7,405 nucleotides of DNA, taken from NCBI GenBank assembly GCA_937914785.1, contig CALGIV010000113.1, positions 1 to 7,405 on the forward strand. Reading direction: 5' to 3'. The position numbers and the translations under genes were made by a program. The notes under the pieces are model-generated. The model had not been told where the DNA came from and did no database searches. It was given only the letters and a program-made list of their open reading frames with translations. Of this stretch, positions 1 to 5,880 are shown in pieces. How positions within the stretch are numbered: the first letter of the stretch is position 1; each line of letters opens with the position of its first letter. The stretch comes from an uncultured Eubacteriaceae bacterium (lineage in GTDB: Bacteria; Bacillota; Clostridia; Eubacteriales; UBA1433).

Positions 1-70
1 GATGATGCAAAATAATCGCGCTTTATTACCCGCGTAAGCGTGTAATAAAGCGCGATTATTTTGCATCATC
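1..70. repeat. Perfect 29-bp inverted repeat (fold-back palindrome) at the window edge
   Basis: Bases 1-29 are the exact reverse complement of bases 42-70. The 12-base centre (30-41) nearly continues the pairing: 31-33 can pair with 38-40 around a 4-base loop, with only the 30/41 pair mismatched. The right arm encodes normal YqeK residues (MMQNNRALL region), whereas the left arm occupies the place where YqeK should continue. A perfect inverse copy of coding sequence at the extreme end of a sequence is typical of a fold-back or template-switch chimera, or of an assembly error. A natural inverted duplication cannot be excluded from the sequence alone. Confidence 0.9.
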
Positions 71-291
71 TCATCGACGGCCATACCGCCTTGAAGCATA
101 TATTCCGCCATCTTCTCAACACTTAGTTCTTTTGCAACGTCGTGAAGCAATCCTGCCGTATACGCCTTATCGTGATTCTGCTTATATATTCTTGCCAGCT
201 GGCGCGCCAGCTTTGCCGTCGACATCGTGTGCTCGAAACGGCGTTCACTCAAGTTGCTCTTCAAGTATGCAATAATCTCTCTGTCATTCAT
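1..291 (-). CDS. yqeK: YqeK-like HD-domain hydrolase (bis(5'-nucleosyl)-tetraphosphatase), C-terminus missing
   Basis: This is the N-terminal part of a YqeK-family HD-domain metalloenzyme. Family members hydrolyse Ap4A-type dinucleoside polyphosphates symmetrically and act in the cytoplasm. The frame starts with ATG at 291, begins MNDREIIAYLKS, and runs open to position 1. His21 lies in the RRFEH segment, the His50-Asp51 pair in TAGLLHDVAKEL, and His84 in ALLHAYAG; these are the expected metal-site residues of the family. The family is usually about 190 residues, so only about 88 genuine residues are present. The last nine codons (positions 1-27) are translated from the inverted arm of the 1-70 palindrome and are probably not native sequence. 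The start overlaps the end of nadD by 8 bases (ATGAATGA), as expected for translational coupling. The nadD-yqeK order is the usual one in Bacillota. Identity of the N-terminal part is secure; the end is not. Confidence 0.85.
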   Translation of the reverse strand, partial: MNDREIIAYLKSNLSERRFEHTMSTAKLARQLARIYKQNHDKAYTAGLLHDVAKELSVEKMAEYMLQGGMAVDEMMQNNRALLHAYAGNKARLFCII

Positions 292-898
292 CTACCTGCT
301 CCAGATACATCTTGTTTTGAATGATATAATCATAAACCTTATCACTGATCATATAGCGAACGCTTCTGTCCGCCCCAATACGTCTGCGGATATCTGTCGA
401 AGAAAGATCGATGAGCGGTGCGTAAAAGATATCGATCTGAGCCTGATAGCGGTCCCGCAGATAATTGACATGAGCATTCAGCCGCTCTTCTTTATAACCG
501 GGCCGGGCCGCCAGGGCAAACTTCATCAGTGAAAACAGTATGTCAAAATCCTTCCAGCGTTCAATATCTAAAATAATATCAGCGCCACAGATGAAATAAT
601 ATTCCGCTTCATCCATCTCTTTTAGCTGGCGGACCGTATCAATCGTATAATTTGCTTTCTTTGAATTGATCTCGATATCCGAGACTTCAAAACGATCGTT
701 GCCCTCCGCAGACAGTCTGACGAGTTCAAAACGATCGCATTTATCGATATCCGTAATCTTCCGTTTAAGCGGATTGTCCGCCGTGGGAATTAACAGAACC
801 TTCTCCAGCTCAAAATGCTCCAGCGCCTCCTGAGCCAACAGCAAATGTCCGATATGTATAGGATTAAAACTCCCGCCGAAAATACCTACTTTTCTCAT
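284..898 (-). CDS. nadD: Nicotinate-nucleotide adenylyltransferase
   Basis: NadD transfers AMP from ATP to nicotinate mononucleotide, giving deamido-NAD in cytoplasmic NAD biosynthesis. The 204-residue length is normal for the family. The nucleotidyltransferase signature GIFGGSFNPIHIGH spans residues 5-18 with the HxGH nucleotide-binding motif at 15-18. YTIDT (84-88), the acidic GAD segment (105-107) and the C-terminal LSSTDIR (165-171), equivalent to the family ISSTxIR phosphate-binding motif, are all present. The substrate-loop segment near residues 36-45 reads LIPTADNPLK, where many homologues have PPHK, a mild variation. The ATG at 898 follows yhbY by 12 bases, with a modest AAGGA ribosome-binding site overlapping the yhbY stop. 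The end overlaps the yqeK start by 8 bases, so it is part of the obg-yhbY-nadD-yqeK unit. Confidence 0.97.
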   Translation of the reverse strand: MRKVGIFGGSFNPIHIGHLLLAQEALEHFELEKVLLIPTADNPLKRKITDIDKCDRFELVRLSAEGNDRFEVSDIEINSKKANYTIDTVRQLKEMDEAEYYFICGADIILDIERWKDFDILFSLMKFALAARPGYKEERLNAHVNYLRDRYQAQIDIFYAPLIDLSSTDIRRRIGADRSVRYMISDKVYDYIIQNKMYLEQVDE

Positions 899-910
899 TT
901 TCTTTTATCC

Positions 911-1201
911 TTATGGTAAAATGATGCGCTGTTTCTCTTTGTTTTTCTTATACAGAACAAATTTTTTGCCAATTATCTGAACTACCTCGGCACTACAGGC
1001 GTCAGAAAGCCTCTCGGCAACCTGTCTGACATCTTCATCGCTGTTATTTAAAACTTTGCCCTTGACCAGCTCATTCGCCGTCAATTCCTTATTCAATTGT
1101 ACGATCACATTGCGGTCTACGCCTTCTTTGCCGACGTAGATCGTATCACTCATCCCCTGCGCCATAGACCGCAGATAACTTCGCTGTTTACTGTTCAACA
1201 T
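911..1201 (-). CDS. yhbY: YhbY/CRS1 (CRM) family RNA-binding protein
   Basis: This is a small single-domain CRM protein, a KH-like fold found on pre-50S ribosomal particles and thought to help ribosome assembly. About 96 residues is normal. The family pattern is clear: MLNSKQRSYLRSMAQ at the N-terminus, VGKEGVDRNVI near residues 23-33, the NELVKGKVLNN strand (43-53), and the GxxG-type RNA-contact loop IGKKFVLYK near 77-85. I chose ATG at 1201 because the GGAG site sits 8 bases upstream. A GTG at 1204, one codon earlier and 5 bases from GGAG, is the alternative. It lies about a dozen bases after the obg stop, and the obg-yhbY-nadD order is a common Bacillota arrangement, so all are probably on one transcript. 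Confidence 0.93.
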   Translation of the reverse strand: MLNSKQRSYLRSMAQGMSDTIYVGKEGVDRNVIVQLNKELTANELVKGKVLNNSDEDVRQVAERLSDACSAEVVQIIGKKFVLYKKNKEKQRIILP

Positions 1202-1213
1202 CACACTTTCTCC

Positions 1214-2506
1214 CTATTCAAAATATTCAAATTCCTTCTCGCCAAACACGACCGTATCGCCATTTTTCACGCCGAGCTTTTTTAACTCTTTTTCAACGCC
1301 CTCTTTTGTCAGCACCTTTTGAAAATAAGCCGCCGAATAGGAATCCTCAAAATTAATTTTCTTCAACAAATTGTTTGGCAAACTGCCCGTCACGTAAAAA
1401 ACACCGTCGCGTACGTCGATTTCAAAAGGCTTTTCCACTTTTTTATCATACGTAATCAACTTGACTTCTTCACTCTCGTCTGCCGGCGGCAAAAAAACTT
1501 CCTCTTCTTTGATCTCCTGCAAATACTGTGCCGTTTTACCGATCAGCTCATTTAAGCCCTGTCCTGCCGCCGCAGAAATTTCAAATACTTCATAACCCTT
1601 TTGTTCAAAATACGCTCTAAGCGCTTCAAGCTGCGCCGGCTCCGATATTAAATCCGTCTTATTCAACACGACGATCTGGCGGAGCGCCGCAAGTGTCGGG
1701 CTATACTTTTGCAACTCCTCATTAATCGTCTCAAAATCTTCTTTTGCATCCCTGCCCTCTATGCCCGAGGCATCCAGAACGTGCAGCAACAGTTTTGTCC
1801 GTTCGATATGGCGCAAAAAACGGTGCCCCAGTCCCGCCCCGTCGCTCGCACCCTCAATGATGCCCGGAATGTCGGCAATGACAAACTCTTCCGCATCCTT
1901 ATATTTGACGACACCCAAATTGGGATCAATCGTCGTAAAATGGTAGTCGGCAATCTTTGGCGTGGCGTTCGTAACCTTCGACAGCAAGGTCGATTTGCCC
2001 ACGTTGGGAAAACCCAACAACCCAACGTCCGCCAACACCTTTAATTCAAGAATCAACTCCGCCTCTTCGCCCGCTTCACCGGTCTCGTAAAAATGCGGCG
2101 ACTGGCGCACCGAAGTTGCAAAATGCTGATTGCCGCGCCCGCCTTTACCGCCTTTTAACAAAACGACCTTTTGTTCGTGTTGTGTCAGGTCGGCATACAC
2201 TCTGCCCGATTGGCTGTCTTTAATCACAGTGCCCACCGGCACCTTGATGATAAGATCACTCCCGCTTTTTCCAGTCCGGTTCGCCCCTTCTCCATTCCCG
2301 CCATTTTCCGCTTTAAATTTTCTTTTATAACGAAACGGCAGTAACGTATTCTCGCCGTTATCCGCAATAAAAACGACATTTCCGCCACGCCCGCCGTCTC
2401 CGCCGGCAGGGCCGCCATTCGGCACGTATTTTTCACGGCGGAATGCCATACTGCCATCTCCGCCTTTACCTGCTTGCGCCTGTATTTTTGCATAATCGAT
2501 AAACAT
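1214..2506 (-). CDS. obg: Obg-family GTPase (ObgE/CgtA), ribosome assembly
   Basis: Obg is an essential GTPase that binds the large ribosomal subunit and links its maturation to GTP and (p)ppGpp levels. The 430-residue protein has all three domains of the long Bacillota form. The Gly-rich Obg fold (1-158) has the typical AGKGGDG and GGPAGGDGGRGGNV repeats. The G domain carries G1 GFPNVGKST (165-173), G2 FTT (190-192), G3 DIPG (212-215), G4 NKTD (282-285) and G5 SAA (311-313). The C-terminal OCT domain (about 360-430) begins FEIDVRDGVFYVTG. No key residue is missing. The MFIDYAKI start is the family start, with AAGGA about 10 bases upstream; an ATG at 2513 is out of frame. A strong terminator separates it from rpmA, so it should have its own promoter and lead the obg-yhbY-nadD-yqeK operon. 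Confidence 0.98.
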   Translation of the reverse strand: MFIDYAKIQAQAGKGGDGSMAFRREKYVPNGGPAGGDGGRGGNVVFIADNGENTLLPFRYKRKFKAENGGNGEGANRTGKSGSDLIIKVPVGTVIKDSQSGRVYADLTQHEQKVVLLKGGKGGRGNQHFATSVRQSPHFYETGEAGEEAELILELKVLADVGLLGFPNVGKSTLLSKVTNATPKIADYHFTTIDPNLGVVKYKDAEEFVIADIPGIIEGASDGAGLGHRFLRHIERTKLLLHVLDASGIEGRDAKEDFETINEELQKYSPTLAALRQIVVLNKTDLISEPAQLEALRAYFEQKGYEVFEISAAAGQGLNELIGKTAQYLQEIKEEEVFLPPADESEEVKLITYDKKVEKPFEIDVRDGVFYVTGSLPNNLLKKINFEDSYSAAYFQKVLTKEGVEKELKKLGVKNGDTVVFGEKEFEYFE

Positions 2507-2530
2507 CGCTCATTTTCCTTTTTTATTTAG

Positions 2531-2559
2531 TATTTATCCGCGTTCAAAACAGTATACAA
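2531..2559 (-). promoter_or_regulatory. Weak candidate promoter for the obg operon
   Basis: Read on the minus strand, TTGTAT (2554-2559) and TAAATA (2531-2536) are spaced by 17 bases. It is a weak match and partly overlaps the T-run of the rpmA terminator. It is proposed mainly because obg lies directly downstream of a strong terminator and needs an initiation site in the short gap 2507-2562. Another site, or readthrough, is possible. Confidence 0.3.
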
Positions 2560-2584
2560 AAAGCCCGCACCGACCGGTGCGGGC
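2557..2584 (-). terminator. Rho-independent terminator of the rplU-prp-rpmA operon
   Basis: GCCCGCACC at 2563-2571 pairs perfectly with GGTGCGGGC at 2576-2584 around a 4-base loop. On the minus strand the stem is followed by TTTTTG (2562-2557). A 9-bp, G+C-rich stem with an immediate U-tract, 58 bases after the rpmA stop, is a classic intrinsic terminator. The plus strand lacks a comparable T-run after the stem. Confidence 0.93.
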
Positions 2585-2599
2585 ACAAGCTAACGACGC

Positions 2600-2623
2600 C
2601 CTGTGCATATTTCTTTGCACAGG
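2600..2623 (-). other. Second stem-loop in the rpmA 3' untranslated region
   Basis: CCTGTGCA at 2600-2607 is complementary to TGCACAGG at 2616-2623, giving an 8-bp stem with an 8-base loop. It lies between the rpmA stop and the main terminator and has no U-tract in either direction, so it is unlikely to terminate by itself. It could protect the 3' end of the transcript or be a processing site. The role is inference; the pairing is directly visible. Confidence 0.5.
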
Positions 2624-2641
2624 CGCCGACAGCCGGTAGTC

Positions 2642-2932
2642 CTATTGTTCACGTGGATAAACGCTTACTTGCTTTCTTTTCTTATCCTTGCGTTCAAAAC
2701 GCACGACGCCATCTACAAGCGCAAACAGCGTATCGTCGTTTCCTCTGCCTACATTCGTCCCGGGATGAATCTTCGTCCCGCGTTGCCTTACTAAAATATT
2801 GCCGGACAAAACAAACTGGCCGTCGCCACGCTTTGTGCCAAGACGTTTCGATTCGCTGTCTCTGCCGTTTCTAGAACTGCCTACACCTTTTTTATGAGCA
2901 AAAAATTGTAAATTGCCTATATTCAGTTTCAT
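2642..2932 (-). CDS. rpmA: 50S ribosomal protein L27 with Prp-cleavable N-terminal extension
   Basis: L27 sits near the peptidyl-transferase centre of the large subunit. The mature part begins AHKKGVGSSRNGRDSESKRLG, followed by GQFVLSGNILVRQRGTKIHPG and the VGRGNDDTLFAL segment, all hallmarks of L27. Ahead of it is MKLNIGNLQFF. In Bacillota and relatives this extension is removed by the Prp protease between LQFF and A, exposing the functional N-terminus. I chose ATG at 2932 because AGGAGG lies 7 bases upstream. An in-frame ATG at 2938 overlaps the prp stop but is only about one base from the Shine-Dalgarno, so it is unlikely. The protein is about 96 residues, normal for the extended form. It is the last gene of its operon and is followed by two hairpins and a terminator. 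Confidence 0.96.
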   Translation of the reverse strand: MKLNIGNLQFFAHKKGVGSSRNGRDSESKRLGTKRGDGQFVLSGNILVRQRGTKIHPGTNVGRGNDDTLFALVDGVVRFERKDKKRKQVSVYPREQ

Positions 2933-2934
2933 TT

Positions 2935-3264
2935 TCATTCCTCCTGTGTTTCAACTTTCACATACCTCGGGTTTTCTCGTGCCAGATTCTCTGCTGACAG
3001 GAAAAAGCTTCTTAAAAGCACCTGAGCCGCCCGATGACGCTGTTCATCCTGTTGGGGTGGCACTTTGATAAAGATATCGCCCTCATCAATGCGCTTTTCA
3101 ATCACCGCCTGCGCAACCTCTTCCAGAGCGTTTAGCAGCGAGATCGCCAGCGCTGACACCGCAGCACAGATGATGTCTTCTCCATTTGCCGCATAGCCGG
3201 CATGACCAATTACACGAATTGTGTTTATATCTTCATTCCGACTACGGACTTTTATTGTGATCAT
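2935..3264 (-). CDS. prp: Ribosomal-processing cysteine protease Prp
   Basis: Prp removes the N-terminal extension of L27 in Bacillota and related phyla; in Staphylococcus aureus it uses a Cys-His dyad. The 109-residue protein shows the expected catalytic pair: His21 in VIGHAGYAANGEDI and Cys33 in IICAAVSALAISLLNAL. The strongly conserved GHA...GxDIxCAAVS layout leaves little doubt. It sits between its substrate gene rpmA and rplU, as in other Bacillota. Its ATG at 3264 overlaps the rplU stop (ATGA), and its TGA lies next to the rpmA ribosome-binding site, so the three genes are translationally coupled. Older annotations call this family YsxB or DUF464. Confidence 0.95.
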   Translation of the reverse strand: MITIKVRSRNEDINTIRVIGHAGYAANGEDIICAAVSALAISLLNALEEVAQAVIEKRIDEGDIFIKVPPQQDEQRHRAAQVLLRSFFLSAENLARENPRYVKVETQEE

Positions 3265-3575
3265 TTTAAAATTTCTGTAATTTCTACTTTTGTATACGGT
3301 TGTCTGTGGCCTTGTTTTCTACGATAATCTTTTTTCTTCTTGTATTTATAGACGATGATCTTTTCGTTCTTGCCGTCTTCAACGACCGTCGCCTGTACTT
3401 TAGCGCCATCAATAAACGGCGTACCAACCGTCACATCGTCTCCGTCAACAACCATCATCACTTCCTGAAATGTAATGTTGTCGACGCCCTCTGCTCTTTT
3501 AATCTTTTCAACGACGATCACATCGCCCTGCGACACGCGGTATTGCTTGCCGCCGGTTTTGATTACTGCATACAT
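3261..3575 (-). CDS. rplU: 50S ribosomal protein L21
   Basis: L21 is a large-subunit protein binding 23S rRNA. The 104-residue product starts MYAVIKTGGKQYRVSQGD, the invariant family N-terminus. The C-terminal basic stretch (VYKYKKKKDYRRKQGHRQPYT, residues about 75-95) contains the L21 signature KxxxRRxxGHRQ, and the end is VEITEILK. Length is normal. AGGAGG at 3587-3592 lies 11 bases before the ATG, slightly long but the only candidate. It is first in rplU-prp-rpmA, and its TGA overlaps the prp start. A perfect-consensus promoter and a structured leader lie upstream. Confidence 0.98.
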   Translation of the reverse strand: MYAVIKTGGKQYRVSQGDVIVVEKIKRAEGVDNITFQEVMMVVDGDDVTVGTPFIDGAKVQATVVEDGKNEKIIVYKYKKKKDYRRKQGHRQPYTKVEITEILK

Positions 3576-3659
3576 CTTTCGTTTTGCCTCCTCTATCCAA
3601 ACTCGCCGAAATCCGGTGATGAACTTTCATCTTAAAACCGCTTCCGTGCGGATACATAC
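3576..3659 (-). promoter_or_regulatory. Structured 5' leader of rplU (candidate L21 ribosomal-protein leader)
   Basis: The promoter at 3666-3694 implies a leader of about 80-85 bases. It can fold into several helices. An outer stem pairs 3650-3654 with 3594-3598, just upstream of the Shine-Dalgarno. Inside it are a 14-base near-perfect hairpin at 3618-3631 and a small CCG/CGG hairpin at 3606-3616. A third hairpin, 3638-3651, would compete with the outer stem because the two share bases 3650-3651. L21 leaders regulating rplU operons are known in Bacillota, and position and length fit. I could not align it to a covariance model, so the family assignment is inference. Confidence 0.45.
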
Positions 3660-3665
3660 TGAAAT

Positions 3666-3694
3666 ATTATACTAAAACAAACTTATTCTGTCAA
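3666..3694 (-). promoter_or_regulatory. Perfect-consensus sigma-A promoter of the rplU operon
   Basis: On the minus strand the -35 box TTGACA (3689-3694) and -10 box TATAAT (3666-3671) are both exact consensus and separated by exactly 17 bases (3672-3688). The surroundings are A+T-rich. Transcription should begin near 3659 and read rplU-prp-rpmA. The strength fits a ribosomal protein operon. Confidence 0.95.
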
Positions 3695-3734
3695 TCGTCA
3701 ATTTTTTGTTGAAATCAACGGCGCATTCCATTTT

Positions 3735-4619
3735 TTATTCGCCAGCGTTAAAATAACGATCAATTCCGTCTGCAACTGCTTTGCAGAGCGCCGTTTGATT
3801 TTCTTCCTTAAGCAGCTCGGCCAGCTCCGCTTCATTCGACATATAACCACATTGAACTTCAATGCCGACACTATGAGTCAGACGCAGCAGTTGCATATTC
3901 TGTGCCAACACGGTATTCTCTTTGCTGTCGGAAAACGGCGAGATAAACGCCAGCTCCGACATTTGAGTATATAAACTTTCCGCGAGACGAATACTCTCGG
4001 TAATCTGTTCATCCTTGTTTAAAGTAAAAACTTCATATTTGCCTTCATTTTTCGCTGTGTTCAATTTCTTCGTCTTAGAACCGCTCATATAATGAATGAC
4101 CCCATCTGCTTGCGACTGAATCTTATACACGCCATTCTGGTAGCGAAGATAGTCGCCGTCATAGGTGTCGATCTTCTCGTCATTATACACGAGCGTAAAG
4201 CCCGCGGCAGACTGATCCTGATTGGAATTCTGATTGAGGCTGATAAAAATATCCGGCCAACTGTCGTTGATAATTTTCGCACGCTCCTGCTGGCTCTTCT
4301 CATCCTTGCTGTTTAATTGCCGAACCTGAATGACCTTATACCCGCGGCTTTCAAGTTCTTTTTGCAACGCCTTTGCAATCGCGTCGTTTAATTGGTACTC
4401 CCATACGTCGCCGTACGGGCCGGCGCCCGGATCAGCGGCCGAATCATGGCCGCTGCTGATCGCCACAACGGGGCCGCTGTTCGTTGAACCGGCTCCGTTA
4501 TCTCTTTTCACCAGCTTGACAATACCTGTAATCAACAGCACCACAATCAGCAACGCGACGAGCATAATAACAAAAAATCTGGGCTTAAAGCGGTAGCTTC
4601 CAATTCTAATTGAGCGCAT
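3735..4619 (-). CDS. Membrane-anchored Amidase_3-like protein (N-acetylmuramoyl-L-alanine amidase fold) with altered zinc site
   Basis: Amidase_3 enzymes cleave the bond between N-acetylmuramic acid and L-alanine in peptidoglycan using one zinc ion. This 294-residue protein has a basic N-terminus, a membrane helix at about 14-37 and then an extracytoplasmic domain, so it is probably anchored with the domain outside. Family landmarks visible are the first zinc His (His58, SSGHDSAADPGAG), the zinc Glu (Glu74, DVWEYQLND), and the catalytic Glu (Glu254, GIEVQCGYMSN). The second zinc His, normally in an S-(I/L)-H-x-N motif, is Asn129 (FISLNQNSNQ); the codon at 4233-4235 reads AAT. About 55 extra residues (about 146-200) lie between this motif and the catalytic Glu. 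It starts 4 bases after the upstream coiled-coil gene, with AAGGGA inside that gene's end, so the two are co-transcribed. It may be inactive, or bind zinc differently. Confidence 0.85.
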   Translation of the reverse strand: MRSIRIGSYRFKPRFFVIMLVALLIVVLLITGIVKLVKRDNGAGSTNSGPVVAISSGHDSAADPGAGPYGDVWEYQLNDAIAKALQKELESRGYKVIQVRQLNSKDEKSQQERAKIINDSWPDIFISLNQNSNQDQSAAGFTLVYNDEKIDTYDGDYLRYQNGVYKIQSQADGVIHYMSGSKTKKLNTAKNEGKYEVFTLNKDEQITESIRLAESLYTQMSELAFISPFSDSKENTVLAQNMQLLRLTHSVGIEVQCGYMSNEAELAELLKEENQTALCKAVADGIDRYFNAGE

Positions 4620-4623
4620 ATTA

Positions 4624-5760
4624 CTATGTTCCCTTCGGTGACAAATTTCCTCGTTCTATATTAACAATTGCTTTTTTAATGCTTTCCAAATCTTCCGGCT
4701 TTAACTTTACTTTAGAATCTTTAATATAGGCAAAATTGCGCCAATCCCGTTTAGGTTCAGGCGCTGTGCTCTTTTTCACATCCCCTGCCCCCGCGGCCTT
4801 GGCCTGCTGTACAGGCTGTATCGTCTCGGATTTTTGCATGGCTTGTACGGGTTCGGCTTTTGCGGCAACAGGTGCGCGCTGCACGGCAGACGCTGCCTGT
4901 ACAGATTTCTGCACGACCGGTTTTGCGGCCTGTTCCACCTGGGCGGCTTTTACCGGCTGCCCCTCCTCAAAAATATCTCTGGCCATCGTCAGTTTTGGTT
5001 CCGCTTTCACCGCTGCGGCAGGTTGTTCCGCTTTCTTTTGCATAACCGGCTCCCCGGCTTGTCCTGCCGGTAATTTTTTTACTGCTTCGGCCTTCTTAGC
5101 GGGCTCTGCTTTAATTTCCGGCTTTACAACTTTTACAGCCTCAACCGACTTTTTCTCTTTCAGCGCAGCTCTTACCGCAGCCTCTTTTGCACTTCGTTCC
5201 TTTTCAGCCGTTTTCATCTGAAGCTGTTCATATTTTTCGGTCAACTTATGGATGACATTGTCATACATTTTTTCAATATCAATATCGTGCGCCTTGCGCA
5301 AAGCAGCGCTGTCACGCACTTGCCTGTCAAACATCTTTTGGGGAATCATGCGCTGGACGTACTCAATTTCTTCAAGGATCGCCTGACGCTCTTCCAGCTC
5401 GATCAAGCGCATATTTACGGCATTTTCTCTCTCATCAATATCGTTTAATTTATTGCGCATGCGCGCAGAGATGGTTTTAAGTTCACCAATAAGGACGTCA
5501 ACCGCTTCATCTTTGATGCGCTGTACGGCGTCCTTATTTTGAATGTATTCATTTTCCTGCTGAAGCGTCGTTTGCGCAACAGGGATCGCTTTTGGCGCTA
5601 TTTTAACTTCGAGAGCGGAAATCATTTTCTGCCGCTCTTCAATTTCGTGATGTAGGTTCTGAATCGCATTTTCATAGATGAACGCTTCGTCTATCATCCC
5701 GCTACTGTCTGCCCCATTAAAATACGCATACGATGTTTTTGCACTATTATTTTTCTCCAT
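4624..5760 (-). CDS. Uncharacterised coiled-coil protein with Ala/Lys/Pro/Gln/Val-rich linker
   Basis: I do not recognise a named family. The 378-residue protein has no signal peptide or membrane helix, so it is probably cytoplasmic. Residues about 22-55 and 70-205 are strongly charged and helical with heptad-like spacing (for example LNDIDERENAVNMRLIELEE), suggesting an oligomeric coiled coil. Residues about 205-335 are low complexity, rich in Ala, Lys, Pro, Gln and Val, with recurring KAEP and PV-Q-like units. The C-terminus (about 338-378), DWRNFAYIKDSKVKLKPEDL and on, looks ordered again. The ATG at 5760 has AGAGGA about 5 bases upstream. Two promoters lie 50-150 bases upstream. It is followed after 4 bases by the amidase-like gene, so a role with the envelope or division machinery is possible but is only inference from context. 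Confidence 0.75.
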   Translation of the reverse strand: MEKNNSAKTSYAYFNGADSSGMIDEAFIYENAIQNLHHEIEERQKMISALEVKIAPKAIPVAQTTLQQENEYIQNKDAVQRIKDEAVDVLIGELKTISARMRNKLNDIDERENAVNMRLIELEERQAILEEIEYVQRMIPQKMFDRQVRDSAALRKAHDIDIEKMYDNVIHKLTEKYEQLQMKTAEKERSAKEAAVRAALKEKKSVEAVKVVKPEIKAEPAKKAEAVKKLPAGQAGEPVMQKKAEQPAAAVKAEPKLTMARDIFEEGQPVKAAQVEQAAKPVVQKSVQAASAVQRAPVAAKAEPVQAMQKSETIQPVQQAKAAGAGDVKKSTAPEPKRDWRNFAYIKDSKVKLKPEDLESIKKAIVNIERGNLSPKGT

Positions 5761-5813
5761 CTCATCCTCTGATGTCTGAGCAATTTTCGCAACGTAAGAA
5801 TTATAGCCTTATC

Positions 5814-5842
5814 ATTATACACTATTTCATATCGTTTGAAAA
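5814..5842 (-). promoter_or_regulatory. Proximal promoter (P1) of the coiled-coil/amidase operon
   Basis: On the minus strand, TATAAT (5814-5819) is preceded by TG directly upstream (TGTATAAT). A TTTTCA -35 box (5837-5842, 4 of 6 matches) lies 17 bases away. Initiation near 5807 would give a leader of about 47 bases before the ATG at 5760. Confidence 0.65.
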
Positions 5843-5880
5843 TAGCGAATCTTGTAAAACCTATCGTCATCCTTTTTTTT

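Noticed and set aside
1..70. Large hairpin read as a transcription terminator
   Set aside because: It lies inside the conserved yqeK coding frame, well before the normal end of the gene, and one arm encodes family-conserved residues.
1709..2044. Plus-strand open frames opposite the obg GTPase domain
   Set aside because: Obg on the minus strand has every expected motif; the opposite frames are shadows.
3708..3719. Short hairpin GTTGAAATCAAC after the amidase gene as a terminator
   Set aside because: The stem is only 4-5 A+T-rich pairs, and on the minus strand it is followed by an A-run rather than a T-run. I see no clear terminator between the amidase gene and the rplU promoter.
4736..5221. 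Plus-strand open frame of 161 codons, rich in Ala, Cys, Phe and Thr
   Set aside because: It is antisense to the Ala/Lys/Pro/Gln-rich linker of the coiled-coil gene; its composition is the mirror of that bias.
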